The notes: generated by a model from the sequence alone, not told the origin. A DNA stretch of 64,000 nucleotides from Porites lobata (GCA_942486035.1 CALNXK010000008.1:3115001-3179000), one strand, 5' to 3'; shown: positions 25,077-38,004, counted from the stretch's first letter. Numbers and translations: made by a program.

Positions 25077-25088
25077 TTTTTTTTTTTT
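25077..25088 (+). terminator. RNA polymerase III terminator (T12) after the tRNA-like gene
   Basis: A run of twelve T residues begins seven bases after the last base of the tRNA-like sequence, the normal form and spacing of a pol III stop. Confidence 0.6.
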
Positions 25089-25215
25089 CAGCCTTCTTAA
25101 GCAATTATTGCATAAATTGCGTTCACAACTGCGAAGATCATTCTGCATTAGATTTCATTTACGCAGTTCTCGTATATGATTTATTTCATATGCATTTGTC
25201 AATGGGACTATTGTT
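25089..25215 (+). repeat. Repeat body downstream of the tRNA-like head
   Basis: The sequence after the T run (TTGCATAAATTGCGTTCACA and the following GATCATTCTGCATTAGATTTC) resembles a high-copy segment I recognise from coral genomic sequence, often found with this same tRNA-like head. That is recollection and not a search. No open frame or terminal repeat is visible. If the association holds, head plus body would be a tRNA-derived dispersed repeat. Confidence 0.4.
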
Positions 25216-25219
25216 GTCA

Positions 25220-28200
25220 CGTTCCATTTGCATGGTGAAAACAATGTTTTGCACTGAGACTCTGAGAGCAGTCTGCATTCTGTACTGATGTTATATATTG
25301 GGACACACGTTGTGTCACTTAATTAAAACTGCCTTTAAATTCAAGTAAAATGGGATTTCAGGGGCGAGTTTAACTTATATGGATAAATTATTAGCGTTTC
25401 ATACAGAGAGTAAACATTTTGCCTTCCATGTTTGGGAATAATTAATATGCTCGTAGTTTTAAGAGTAAGTTTTGGACGATACATTGAATCTTCTGCGCAG
25501 AGACGAAAGCGGGTGACCGCTGGCGAATTGGACCGTCTAAGAATCATTAGAGTCAGTGACTTTTTCCTTGTTTTAATAACCCTTTTTTGGGAAAAGCGTT
25601 GCCAGATAGTCCTTCCATGCCTGCAAACAAAGGAAAAAGGGCCCGAAATCTAATTTTCAACCGAAAACAAGATTTATTTTCCTTCTCTTTTTTTCCACCA
25701 CCAATTCCTTGTAGAGCTGAATCCGCCTCTGTCTCTGCACTTGTAGACTATTTGTTCAGCCATTAAACTAGGTTTAACTCTTAATCTTGTTTCTTAATTA
25801 ATTACTGCGAGTTATTTCAATCATAAAAAACGTTTTCGTGTACTATATGCGTTAGCGGTCCAACAGCTTTAATTGATGTCGACTTTAAAGTATCCAAACA
25901 GTGGACGAGATTAAATTAAGATTTTGGACGCTCCAATTACTTAATGATGTTTTGTTATAATTGTGCTAGGTTGTAAAAGTTGGGCTTTTTATCTAATAGA
26001 TCAGTTCCAAAACACGTATACAAAAACGTTCTGAGGTTTGGCGTTAGGAAATAACAGCAATCGTTCAAGCTATCATCATTCTATCGAGAATCTGACCTAT
26101 TTTTACTGCTTCTAGATCCCTTTTCTCTAGACCATTGACTTTTAGCCATCCCTCAGTTATTTAAAGAAGCTGCTTTAATTTAGGGATGTCACCATTAGAA
26201 AAAAAGGATAGGAGGTTGAGGGGAGGCAAGCGCATTAGTAAGAAAAAAGTCTCCACACGCACCATGATCAAAAAAGCTGTTCGAGAAGGAAAAATAGATT
26301 TCCACCTCAGGGGTAAAAAGAAAGCTTTCATAGACCTCCCAAGAATTCAACCCAGCCCTTTTCTTTCCTAATGGTTCATCCCTTATACCGCCCCATGTAA
26401 CGGAATCCGGAATCTGGGAAAAATTTGCTTGTGGAATCCGGAATCCTGGGTTTTGGAGTCCGGAGTACAGCTCAAAGAATCCACTAGCAATTGGAACTGA
26501 GAATCCAAGTTCTACTGACAAAGACTGGAATCGAGTACCTGTAATCCGGAATCCGTGACGTGGAATCCAGAATCCCAGACTATCGTGGATTCTCTTATAG
26601 GTCGGCTTGTTGAACTGCTTCTACTTTATCCCAACACGTTGCACGATGCAATGTTTAGTTTCTGATGTTACCTTCAGAGAAGTAATCTTGTATTAAACCT
26701 GAAGAAAACGAGATGTTTACTGTGATTTTTGATCTCTTCGATGCCTTAAATCATTTTAAAACAACTTCTCTTTGAATTGGAATAGTCAATATTTGGTTAA
26801 CAAACCACTCCCCCCTCAGAGGCGTTAAACATTTTCGATTATAAGACGTTTTTTCCATATTTTAAGGCAAGTTTCTGGTTCTGTCGTCATCCCGCTAGGT
26901 AAATCGGTTTTCAAGCAAGAAAACCCAACTTTCAAGCAGAAGTTTGATGAAAACCATTTGACCTCGTTTCGCCATACAACGTCATAAGAAGCATAAAGGC
27001 ACCATAAACTCATTCCATTATATTTTCAAAGAGTACCATGGTAGTGACCCACAACCGTGTCACGGGTCTCTTGGCAGTCAAGTGACACAGTAAAACAAAA
27101 ACGTGTTCAAACCAATTTTTCGACATCCCGGGATGTACCTTTAACACAGGAAAGGAAACTTTTGTCCATATTTATCAAAATTAGAATTTCATCGTTAATC
27201 CAAGCAATGTTACCACTTTCAATTGAAGCAGCACCTATCTAGAAAGTGGATCGTCTCATATCGGATAGGTTTCTGTGCAACTCTTCGTCGCAGTGTGCAC
27301 TGGTAACGGGTATTCGAACCGTGGCGTTAATAAACGAGTAGAAGGGAGGACTGAAACCCAGAAAAACGGAAGTAAATATTAAGCGGAAGTTAGGATTGGG
27401 AATTATTTCGCCAATCCCTCTCGGCCAACTACTCCAGACTCGTACCCAGTTGCTATTTATTTATCCCCGCGCGCCTCAATCTTATCTCCAATCTCCAATC
27501 TTCTTTCATCCCAAAAACACATAAATAGTGAATGGTGCGATTGTAAACATTTATAGATTTTCCTCTCCAGGCATGGGCAAAGTCAAGTTTCAGTACACAC
27601 CTGGTCAATCGTGAAGCACGCACTACCGTACATATTTCCAAACATGGTCATGTTCACCAGTGCCTATATTGAACACCTATTGAATGAGATTTTATGATAT
27701 CCGGAATAATCAAAGGTCTAGATGTTGCCAGCCAAGCCGAAGGCTGAGGCTGATAACACTTACCGGCCTATTCCGGGTATTACAAAAAGTTAAACTAGTC
27801 ACACATTGTTTTGAAGAAAACAACAACACACCGTCGAACATAGTTTGAAATTGCTCTTGGAAATCATGCATTGTGCGCGCAAACTGCAGACAAGTCAGTT
27901 ATCTGCTAGCAGATAATTAACTAACCTGAAGGTTGCGCTTATTTTCAAAATAAACTGTAGGCTCTTAGCCAATGAGAAGGCACTCACTAAGTACAACGTC
28001 TAATAATTTGGCTTATATGTATATAAATTTATTTCAAAAAAGATATCTTGCAAACGGACTTGCAAGGAAAAGAAAAATTCATGCACAGAGTTATTAGCCA
28101 TTATAATAAATTAAGGATGGTTGAGGATATAAGCATGGATGGGAAAGACAAACTTGAAAAATTTAGCAAAAAAATTCAAAAGGAAGAAAACATGACGTGG

Positions 28201-29370
28201 CTAAGCTAGTCCTTGATTAAACCCCTCGACAGTAGAAATGGGTGTGGGGAAGTAGCCTGGTTAAAAGAAGGGAGCCGCAAGGCAGCACGGGAGGTAACCA
28301 TGACAACCCGGTGTGGGGGGGGGGGACCAACACCGCCAAGCGTGATATCACGTCATGGGTGATAGATTACTCCTTAATTTTGGCACGAAATTTCAGCGTT
28401 AATATACAATTTCACTTGTGACATTACAAAACTGCCATGGCAACGTTCCGTACGTCTCAATGCCAAGATGGCGTAGAAAATTCAAAATGTTATTAATCAA
28501 GATGTCAGGGCAGGGCATTTAAAGACGTTTTAGAAAACCTGAACACACAGAGCACATCAAGAACTATTCTAACAAGTATTTTGTCGCAATAACTTAAACC
28601 AAATTTTAAGCTCTAAACCTTTCAGTGTGTGGAGTTCTCCATAAGATAAATAAGATATGCCACATAAAATCACTCTTCCTAAGCTAACTTAATCTAAGAA
28701 TTAGTCAATAGGGCTGTGGATACTTTTGACCACATCTAGTAAGGACGTCACATTTACACCCGGAAGGACAAGTAAGGATGCCACGCTGCACCATTCTCTA
28801 CAAGAACAAACAATTAACAATTATTGGAGAAGGGAGAGAAAAGTTATGTGTTTCGTCAGTTACGATCATTTACGAACAAATCAATTATTGGTCTATGCCA
28901 AGGGCGGACGTAGTAAATGATCTGTGAGACAATAAGAAACCATTATTTTATTTTTTTCAAACCGAGTTCAGTAATTGTTTTATCATTCAATCGGTAAGCT
29001 TTGTTTGCTTTGTAATTTACTCGATCCTCATGCCAAAAACCCAAACTACGCTTTCAAAGTTAATTAGGGCATACGCAGTCAATTTTTTCGTCCTTGATTT
29101 ATTCGCTTTTCCCAAGTCTTTTTTTCTGTCCCTGGGCATTAACAGTGCTTTATTTTTAGCAGGAAGAGGTTTTAGCAAAATCCCCGAAGTTCAAGAAGTG
29201 CATTTCAAGGCATTTCAGAGTGCTTGTGAAACAAGAGTTTCATTGGAATATTTTCTAGTTAAAGTTACATTATAAGTTGCCAATTTTCTCGTTCATGTTT
29301 CACTGAACGGTGCTTATTTGGGTATGGTTTTGCAAAGATCTTGTCCCCCTGCACAAGTTAAGTGTCAAAG
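25220..29370. other. Intergenic, apart from the GGAATCC repeat at 26390-26600
   Basis: Frames of 60-108 codons here have no recognised domain; the basic one at 26186-26371 is lysine-rich low complexity. Near 27690-27790 the phrase GATATCCGGAATAATC and CCTATTCCGGGTATTA face each other, a likely decayed inverted repeat. Confidence 0.3.
26390..26600. repeat. GGAATCC-rich dispersed repeat, copy 2 (empty site)
   Basis: Same motif order as the copy near 360-1480, but continuous. TA at 26536-26537 is the position where the outer pogo-like element sits in the other copy. Confidence 0.6.
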
Positions 29371-29377
29371 TTGACAA

Positions 29378-29466
29378 TGACCATCCTCGTTCCCAGAGTT
29401 CTCTTTCTTGCTTCAAGAAAGAAAGATTCTCTCTCGGAGCAAGAGAGAGAACATTGGAAACGAGGT
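29378..29466. repeat. Hairpin repeat
   Basis: CCTCGTTCCCAGAGTTCTC pairs imperfectly with GAGAACATTGGAAACGAGG; CTTTCTTGCTTCAAGAAAG forms the inner stem. Confidence 0.5.
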
Positions 29467-29640
29467 TGGACAATGACCGTTAAACTGATGACGTCACGAG
29501 TAATAAAAGGGACGTGGTTACACACGGAAGCCCTCTGGCGGTTGAGGGGTGTGCAGAAAGTTCGCTCAATTTCTTTTAACTTGGCTCTGTGACCTTACCA
29601 GTAGTAGGCAATACGTTTGACCAGTCAGGTCAAGACAATT

Positions 29641-29684
29641 ATAGCGGGGCTCCCGCGCGCGCGAAGCGCGCGTGGGACAGAGCC
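29641..29684. repeat. GC-rich hairpin
   Basis: GGGGCTCCCGCGCGCG and CGCGCGTGGGACAGAGCCCC pair around GAAG. Probably the core of a short inverted-repeat element. Confidence 0.45.
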
Positions 29685-29989
29685 CCATACCCATGGAATA
29701 TGGTCAACCTCTTTTCGTTTGGTTGTCACGTGATTGACCGAGCGTACGTACGTACGCGTCTACAGATTGTATGGGTGGGGTAGGGGAGACTATCAAAAGG
29801 AAGGGAGGGGTGTCTCAGGCGTGTCTTGGCAAGCCCACATCTTTAATATAGGACATTAACCAGGGGGGGGTGGTGAACTTGGTAGTTTGTTTGTCCTGAC
29901 GATCTTGGCCATCGTGACGTCACGAAGAGAGAAGCGCGCAACTTCGAGGAGTTTTCGAAAATGGCGCCGTTGTCATTTCCAAATGCTAC

Positions 29990-30755
29990 TTTTAAAGTTG
30001 GTTTTCCTGGATATTGACGCTCCAAAATGGTTTTTGTCACGGTAGGATAGTGCAGTTCCAACATCTCTTTCCGACAAGGTGAGTGAAATGTGTATTAATC
30101 CGAAAAATAACGCGTATGAGAGCTGTAAACGGTTTCGGTCAATTTCCTCGAGTGGAATAATGTGCCGCAAAAGTTTGCATGTTCGCACAGTAATATCGCA
30201 TTTTCTCGAAATCGGTGAGGTGTTGAACATCGAAACTTGGCATGAGGATGGGTTACTTCTATTGGAAAGCATTGTCTCTGAAGTTAATTGAGATAAACTA
30301 GCAGAAAAAATGATCAGTCCATTCGAGTGTGCCAGCGTAGTCCCAGAACTGATGCAATTGTATTCATTACTTTGCTGTTATCTCCAATAATGCCAATAGT
30401 ACCACCTATTCAAGCTGTCTTTTCGGGATAAGTAAACTTTAAAGTAGTTTCTGTTAGAGGGAAAGTATAGTTGCAACAGCTCTTTCAGCTTTCCGAGAAG
30501 GAGAGTTAATTGTATTATATTCTGTTGATAATTACCTCGTAAACAGTTTAAGCCAATTTTTTCAAGTGGAATATTTGTCGCAGAAATTTGCATGATCGCA
30601 TATTAACATCGCATGTTTTAGAAAATCGGTTTGGTGTGGAAATTCGAAACTTGGCAGAAGGGTAGGTCAGCAATAGTGGAAAACATTGTCCTTGATGTTT
30701 AATGGGAGAAATTAGCAGTAAAAATGATCAGTCCATTCGAGTGCGCTTAATGTTG
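29990..30755. repeat. Two direct copies of an about 355-bp unit, period about 414 bp
   Basis: Units 29990-30345 and 30405-30755 share TGCATG(T/A)TCGCA, ATCGCAT, CGAAACTTGGCA and AATGATCAGTCCATTCGAGT in order, at perhaps 75-80% identity. A splice-donor-like CAAGGTGAGT lies in the first unit only. Confidence 0.65.
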
Positions 30756-31212
30756 ATATAAACAGATGACCTCGACTCGGTTACCCCGGCACAATGTAAG
30801 TCAATTATTTTTCGGTTTTAAGAAAAAGGAAACCAAAGACTTCCCTCAAGGCCTCAACACTATGTATCTATAATAATTACACCAGAAATATATATTTTTT
30901 TAACACTTGAAGGTTGTACCATCTTGTTGAAGCAAAGGATATTTCTCTGTAATACCTATAAGCTTACATTATGTTTTCATAAATAGCAAAAAAAAATTCA
31001 TAAGATTTACATACAGCTCCAAACATGTACATCTGTTATGCATGAAGCAATTTCATATCGTTCCACATCAATAGTTAGTGCGAATGGAGTCAAACATGTA
31101 CAGTGAAACTTGTATAATTTAAGCGGACATCTCAGAGAATGCTGTAGTGCCCACTTAATACAAAGTTTCTTCCTACTACGTACAGGTTTCAATAGGAAAT
31201 GTCATATGAGGT

Positions 31213-31667
31213 AGACCTGCCAACTCTCACAATTCTGCTCTGAGTCTCATGATTTTTTAACTTTTCTCACGGTCTCACCACAAGACTCCCAATAACATAG
31301 TTTTCTGGGAAATATTCTAAATTGAAATATTACCTTGTTGAATAAAAACATAAATTTTGTGGGGAAATTCTTGTGCCTGGATGAAGTTGTCTTAGACCAA
31401 AGAAATGACTCTGCTGTATGTTTCGTCACAGTGATAACCTATTTTCTGGCCTCTTAAAGTCATCAAAGAAAAAGCGGCATCTAATTTGTTACATAAGGGA
31501 CCACACTAAAGCAAGGTTATATTAAAATAAACAGTTTATTCCCCTAATGGAAAAGGGGTTGTTTAATTTTGATCGGGAAAAACAGAATCTCACTATACTT
31601 TTTGTAGAATCTCCCGATTTTTTTCCATGAGTCTCCAGATTTTCCTTTATGAGGGGTTGGCAGGTCT
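31213..31667. mobile_element. MITE with AGACCTGCCAAC ends
   Basis: AGACCTGCCAACTC and GGGGTTGGCAGGTCT are complementary. GTCTCATGATTTTT and AATCTCCCGATTTTTTTCCAT boxes repeat near the ends. Confidence 0.6.
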
Positions 31668-32249
31668 GTATAAGGAGCTAAGTACCATTCAAATAAAAGG
31701 CAGAAACATTTGAAATACTCCCAGAGATATGATGATATACATTTGCATTAATATCTTTATTTGTGCGGAGCAAATTGTACCTCAAATTTTAAGATATCAA
31801 ATGAGTAAAACAAGCTTTATACAAACAAAAATGAAATGAGAAAGTACTGTAACTCATTTATATAATTTACAGAAGTCCCCTGGTGACACTAGCAAAGTGC
31901 TGATAGGGCAAGACTCCCAATCTCATGGTTTTCTGGGAAAGCTAAAGGCATCTTAAAATAACAAAATGCAGATAGGGCTCAGCCAAACGGTACCATAATG
32001 ACGTCAGCACGAATGGAAACAGGCCTTTTCTCCAAAACCCGCGCCATTCCCCTGTGGCTATTTTTATTTTATTTACCCTACCTCACCTCCCCTCCCCGCA
32101 CCTGATGAAACAAGGCTTCAACAAACAGATAGGATGCTTTTTTGTTTTAAAGGATGACCTCATCATATTTTATTATCGTAGAGATGGGGGTAAGATAAGT
32201 TAACAATAATAGACAGATTATTATAGGTCGGTTACTCATTTTTACAGCT

Positions 32250-32466
32250 ATCCCTGGAAGAAGAAATAGAAGTAAGGAGCTGACTGGCAGCCACTGAGAT
32301 TGAGGAGAGGAGAAAGGAAATTGAAAGAAAAGAGAAAGAGTTGAAAGGAAAAGAAGAAAGGTTAAGACAAAAAGCAAAAGAAATTAAAAACACAGTAATA
32401 GAGGCCAAGTGGGTAGCTGCCCAACTGCAACTAAATTTTTGCAGGGCAGCTAGACTGCTTTGCTAA
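32250..32466 (+). pseudogene. Coiled-coil reading frame broken by one stop
   Basis: After an ACAG, one frame reads LSLEEEIEVRS, TGA at 32281-32283, then LAATEIEERRKEIERKEKEL and on to VAAQLQLNFCRAARLLC before TAA. The heptad-rich charged pattern is coiled coil, but a purine-rich strand gives such a pattern easily. It could be a decayed exon, or real coding sequence ending at a donor at GAAGTAAGG. No family recognised. Confidence 0.25.
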
Positions 32467-32790
32467 CCAAATTCTAGGAGGGACCAAAAAGTTAAAGAAG
32501 AAGTAAAAGAAAAACACCAGTGTAAGAAAATTTTATTGATAACAAACCATTTCTTTTAATCAAAGTCAATGTGCAAAGTTTTTAAATGTAAACAAGTCTA
32601 AGTCAGACCTGTTATGCAAGAAAGAAAACACATTTGTTCAGTATAGAAAAATAAAAGGAAACTGGTTATTCTAATTTCTCGTATCCTGTATGGTCTCTTC
32701 TTGCTCCATGGAATCCACTCCATCTAACATCCTCCACTTCCCGCACCGAACTACTCTCTTCGTGGAATCTATTATACTAGGTCTTTACAG

Positions 32791-32898
32791 ACATCCAGTA
32801 AGCAGCACCTCCTCCATCATACACTGAATGTTTTTTCTCATCATCTACAGAGTATCCCAAACGAAGGAAGCACCTAATTATAAAAACAGTCAGATAAA
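32791..32898 (-). CDS. Candidate terminal exon, unknown protein
   Basis: On the minus strand an acceptor-like ATAATTAG is followed by CFLRLGYSVDDEKKHSVYDG and GGAAYWMSVKT, then TAG. Its composition looks more like protein than the flanking AT-rich sequence. No domain recognised and no partner exon found. Confidence 0.25.
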
Positions 32899-33354
32899 AA
32901 GAGATTATTATATATACAAAAGGCAAAACAAAATAAATCAATAAAGGCAATATTATCACTTAAAATCCCTAATTATTTGTTAAGCATCTCTTAAATCAGA
33001 TATTATAATGGTTTTCCTCACCTACTCCCTAAACTTCACATTAATATAGGTGAGTTAAACCACAAACACCACCACCCCCCCAAGCAACGGTAAAAAAAAA
33101 TATGTCTCCCTTGAATTATAAATTTTTGTTACTTCAAGCAACCTATCAAGATAATCCCAAAGACTGGTTTCTAATCTTAAACCAATAGCTAAATGAATAC
33201 CTTTCAACCTAACTGTAATCATACTATAGCAATGGCAAGGCTATGTGAAATATATTAGCAGAGGCAGTACAACAGCAAATTTTAAAGATGGGCTTTAGAG
33301 CTATTATAATGGAACACCTATAGTCATGGAATGATTGTCTTTACTAATTTGCGC

Positions 33355-33474
33355 CTACCAAGAAATTACCACAAAGCTACATCAGCTGGGTGATAAAACT
33401 GTACGAGCAGGCCCCGAAGATTGTTGCAACTGGACAGTGTCACTTGATGTAACTGACAATAGCATGGAGTCCAA
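33355..33474 (+). CDS. Candidate internal exon, unknown protein
   Basis: Open frame YQEITTKLHQLGDKTVRAGP, then EDCCNWTVSLDVTDNSMES, ending at the donor-like AAGTAAGT. The composition is protein-like and Cys/Trp-bearing, but the acceptor is uncertain and no neighbour exon was found. Function not inferred. Confidence 0.25.
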
Positions 33475-34910
33475 GTAAGTTAAAAAGCATCAATGATTGA
33501 AAATTAAACTGATGCCCCTGCACTCCCACTCCCAGTAGATCCCCTGCCTTGACATTACCTAATAAACATACATTGATACTCATGTCATTTTCTGAACTCG
33601 TGTAGTTATTGAACTATATGGTCATTCTTGAACTTTGGTGTCTTTATTGAACTACACAAAAAGGAAAACCGAAAAAATGTAACATAAAGAAGTCTCTTTT
33701 TATATTGTAAACGTGTGAGAAGGGTGACGATATTCATCGCATGAAAATCCTGCAATTTTTTATATCCTTAGATATTTTTTCCCTCCCTCATTTTCAAGAT
33801 GCGGACGCCCGAGGAAACACATTTCCAATATTACACCATTGAAACGCTTACTAGTGTCCGTTTTGTTGGCTTTTTCTATTTTTTTTTTCTATTAACTCTG
33901 TAAAGCGATTAAGGAAAAGCTACATACCCATCCTTTCTACGGCTCCTACTCCTAGATTCTCTGCATAAAGCCCTAAAAATGTTGATGTTGATAAAAAACT
34001 TTAGCTCACGGCACTTTACCCTAGTGATAGATTGTGTTTGACTATTTACAGGATAAAAACCATGTTCTCCTTTGTTTGTGGGGCGAAGAAGCAAAGAGAA
34101 AGGCAATGTGAACTTATCTCCATCATGAGCAATAAATGTTTTGACAAAATGATCGTAATTTATAGTGAACAGTTGCAATATAATAAGCTATAATAATATC
34201 CTTGGTTTTCGCGCGACGATTAGATTCAATACGCTTTATTAACATTTTGATACGTTTGACTCAAACAGGAAATCCTTTCAAAACTCTTGGAGATTATAGC
34301 CCATATTCTATAAAAAAAACCACTTGCTTCTTACATTTGTTTAGTTGTAATAAATTGTTTACACAATTTGATAGTCTAGTATGAGCATCATGACGCTATG
34401 TTTCGTGACCTGTCCACGCCACTTTCGCAATTTTTGTAAACATCCCTGAGGTTTGCTACTTTTATCCCACTGATCATTTTTGCTAACTTATTAGATGACT
34501 CACTTCTATCACTAATTGAGAGACCTATACCATATTAACGTCATTTGTTTTTCTCGAGACTAAATTCTGCTGAGCTCTTTAGTTATGCGTCTCTAAAGAC
34601 GCCCCGGTATGAGTTGTACCATTTGGTCGATCTCGGGAAGTTCTTGATTTTTTACGATGGAAATGCTCTTTCTTAGAATATATTGCAATTTTACTATATA
34701 GCATTAATAGATAAACACATACCTTCGGTCGTTTCATCGCAACGTCTCGACTTTTACCTCTTGAAACCACGAAACAATTTCGCTCGCTGAATCCATTTAA
34801 AGTTCCCGGGATAAATTTCTCGTGACGTCACGATGGCCAAGATCATCCGCCGCGCGATCCCTATAGGAGCGATTGACGAGTTCATCACCCCCCCCCCTGA
34901 CATTAACAAT

Positions 34911-35277
34911 ATGGTCAATTGACAGCTGTCCAAACAGGATAGCCACTGACCAGTACCCCATGACCATATCGCGGGCTCATGTGTCAACTCATCGAGGTGA
35001 CGTGATTTATTTGGAAGCTGTCCGCTGACCAGTTAACTGTTTTACTAGATCGCGAACAACGTTCAATCTCATACTTTTACTAGTTTGGGAGCACAGGAAA
35101 ACTGATAATGCACACATATTGGACATCAATGTTTTGATCAATTGACAGCTGTCAAAACAGAGTACCCGCTGACCAGTATCACTTGACCGTATCGCGGGCT
35201 CAGGTGTCAACCCGTCGAGGTCAAGTATTTTTTTGAAGTTATCCGCTGACAAGTAAACTAGTTTTCAAGTGATCGCT
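34911..35277. repeat. Two direct copies of an about 145-bp unit
   Basis: 34911-35055 and 35134-35277 share CAATTGACAGCTGTC, GCTGACCAGTA, ATCGCGGGCTCA, GTCAAC(T/C)C(A/G)TCGAGGT and CCGCTGAC. Spacer about 78 bp. Confidence 0.65.
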
Positions 35278-35279
35278 GG

Positions 35280-36990
35280 CTCAAGTTCAATTTTTTTTCT
35301 TAATTCATATGAAATATGTTGTGTTTATGTGCTGCACAATTAAAATTTTGATTGCAAACTGACCTCGGACGTGAAAATTCAGCCAGCTGTTACAGGCAGG
35401 GAAGACAGTTGCTTTTGTTTTTTCTCACAATGGTCACGCGTTGGTCACGCTCTACGTCCAATTTTTATGCTCTGATTGGTCAAAATTTAACATGTGAGTT
35501 CATGCGCAAAATTTATGCAGCATCTTGAATCTTGTTTACTTTAACAGCTGAAGCTGACAGAGTTTTGTGTCAACTTGTGATGTTTTTAACTGTCTTTTTC
35601 CACTGGATGTACAAAATGAAATTCAGCTGCTATCAGGAGTCTTCTGTTACTCATGGCTAGTTTGTTTATTGGGTTTTTGGTTGAGAAAACGTCGCTTGTC
35701 AAAGTCGGAAATCCGATTTCGGATGGCATCGTGTTCGTTTTCACCTTGCTTGATGCGTAAGAGGGTTGCAAAGTCTGAAGCGATACTGGCTTTACCTGAT
35801 AACTTTCAGGAGCTGCATCTCGAATGGTAAGCCAGAGAAATTATTGTATTTCATGTTTGTTTTTTGTATCTAATTTAATGAAGTGGAGCGTAGTTTATGC
35901 GGGAATTTAGTTTATGCGCGTTTGTAAGTTTTGAGACAACGATCTCACCGAGTATCTGGTTTGATATAATCTTACAGAACTTTAAAAAGCCTTTAGACAG
36001 TTTCTCACCGCAAATAGAAAGAAAATGTTCCAAAGAATCTTTAGTTATAATTCTAGCCGGAAAAGAAAGCTTTGAGCGATTTTCTTGCCTCGAGTTCGTC
36101 TTTGAAAAAACAAACACCAGGAAGCTGGCTTAAAACATAAACTTCAGCAAACTTAAGCTTGAAGCTTGAAGACTCAGGATATTTAGGGACACTTTAATAC
36201 TTGTCTTCCTGAATGAAAATTGTTGTCTCTGTTTATGTTTCACCGAATTATATTTCTTTTATTGATTGTTGGTAGTCTCTCTTGCAATTTTAATCGCTAT
36301 GCCGATTGTTTTCAGTCGTTCAGTGAACATCGCTTGCAGGAGTTCTCAAAATGCCGCGCGTTAAACCATCAAATAAAAAATAAACATGATAAATTCTTTA
36401 TTATCTTGGAGCGTAACTCTGTTAATGTTCATTCAAACACTCGCTACAGCTCGCACTACAAAAGTGAGAACCGGATGGCCGTATAGGTGATTTTGGAAAA
36501 ATTTTTTAACAGTTTATGAATATTGAATGAGAGCAATTTGTATTGTGAAATACTGCTTTCTGTCCATGGTATAAAAGGTTGGTTTACACGCACCCAGATT
36601 TGTTGGCAAGATTTTGCAAAGTAAACTTGTCGAACGCCAAAACGTTGGCCTGATTTTTTTTCTAAGCCTAATTGATCTACGGTGATCAATAGCCATTACG
36701 GCTCTTAAATGTGATAAAAGATGATTACCAGTTTTTGAGTGTACATATGAGGCTATCAACTCGATGTAAGATTTGGTTCACTCTTGGGCTGTTTGCAAAT
36801 TATTTTTCTCTAAAATCAGGTAGCCTTTCCCTCAAAAGTCACATAAATGTGCTCTAAAGTTAACTGAATTGTGGAATTCGAATACAAGTTTATTGTTTAA
36901 TTTAAATTATAAATTTACTAATGGGAGCCTCGCTTTTAGCCCTGGCTAAATCTATATATTAAGTTGCTCGATAAATCTAACATAACGACT
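35280..36990. other. 3' side of the GH20 exons, no gene seen
   Basis: Expected place for the last GH20 exon on the minus strand, but no matching sequence was found. The plus frame at 35567-35830 has no recognised domain. Confidence 0.3.
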
Positions 36991-36993
36991 CAC

Positions 36994-38004
36994 CTTGCGT
37001 TGAGTATCTATCATCATCGCGAACTCGTTGCTATCAGGAGTTTCTTTTGAAGGATAATTCCAAAATGAACCAGCTCCAACAACGGCACTGGGCCAAATCT
37101 GAAATTTCATTATCTGATTAGCATATATCGGAGTGTCTCCCTACATATAAGTCCAGGTAGTAAAACGCCATAGAAAGACCCTTTGGAACAAACCATCTCA
37201 ACTAATTTTGTCACCCATTGTTGTTAAAATGAACAGAAAACGGAATCAAGTCTCCACCAGATTTCTGGATTTTACCATCTAATGAAAACTAAAACAAGAG
37301 ATTTGAAGAGTTAGTTCCACGTATTATTATTCTGGAATACAGTTAATCGAATTTGCTAAAGAGAGCCAGCGTGGCAAACCTGACGAGCTTGTCCCTTGGA
37401 ATCAGGCCCTGATACAGAGGGTCTTTAATAGGTTTTTTGGGATGCGGGATTTTTCTTATTCGAAGGCCAGGACTCGGGATTTTACAGCAAAAAGGGTGCA
37501 AGATTCGGGAGGTGTGGGGGGTGGGGGCTTATATCTGGATGTCTTTTGTTGTTTACAGGTAAATGGGCCTGTAACTAGGGGAACTTATAAGTGGGGGGAG
37601 AGGGGGCTTATATCCGGGAAGGGTTACTTTATGGCCAGATGTATCGTTTTGCTGTTGTTTTACAGGTAAATGGACCTGTAACAGGGGAAACCTATACGTG
37701 GGGGGAGGAGGGCATATAGCCGGATGTATTGTTTTGTTTACAGGGAAATGGGCCGGTAACTCAGTGGGGGCACTTTTCAGTTGGGGGGGAGGCTCATAAG
37801 AGGAAATTTACTGTATTTACAACCAGAGATACTTACAATTCCACTCCATGACTCAGTAAACTGTGAATCGCTCTCGGGTCCAAACATCCACCATGCGTCA
37901 GGTTTTCCTTGTTTGTACAGAAAGCACTGATCTACAAAGCAGTAATTATCAGTCCACAAGGCCATCTTACCACCCAGAACAAATGTCATCTCATCTGGAT
38001 TTAA
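36994..38004 (-). CDS. GH20 beta-hexosaminidase-like, two adjacent exons of a partial gene
   Basis: Two minus-strand exons in phase 0, both GT-AG: 38004-37837 (56 codons) and 37098-36994 (35 codons). The first reads LNPDEMTFVLGGKMALWTD, then DAWWMFGPESDSQFTESWSGI; the second continues IWPSAVVGAGSFWNYPSK. This order, GGxxxLWxD followed by SESW and IWPRAxxGAxSFW-type residues, is the C-terminal part of the catalytic barrel of family 20 glycosidases, which remove terminal N-acetylhexosamine. The reading frame is clean. I could not find the catalytic Asp-Glu exon upstream or the last exon downstream within several kilobases on either side, so this may be a partial duplicate or a gene with long introns. 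Family assignment is by motif order only. Confidence 0.6.
37400..37800. repeat. G-rich tandem-like repeat in the GH20 intron
   Basis: TTTACAGGTAAATGGGCCTGTAAC and GTGGGGGGAGAGGGGGCTTATAT-type phrases recur about four times with period 90-110 bases (about 37506, 37592, 37668, 37738). Confidence 0.6.
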
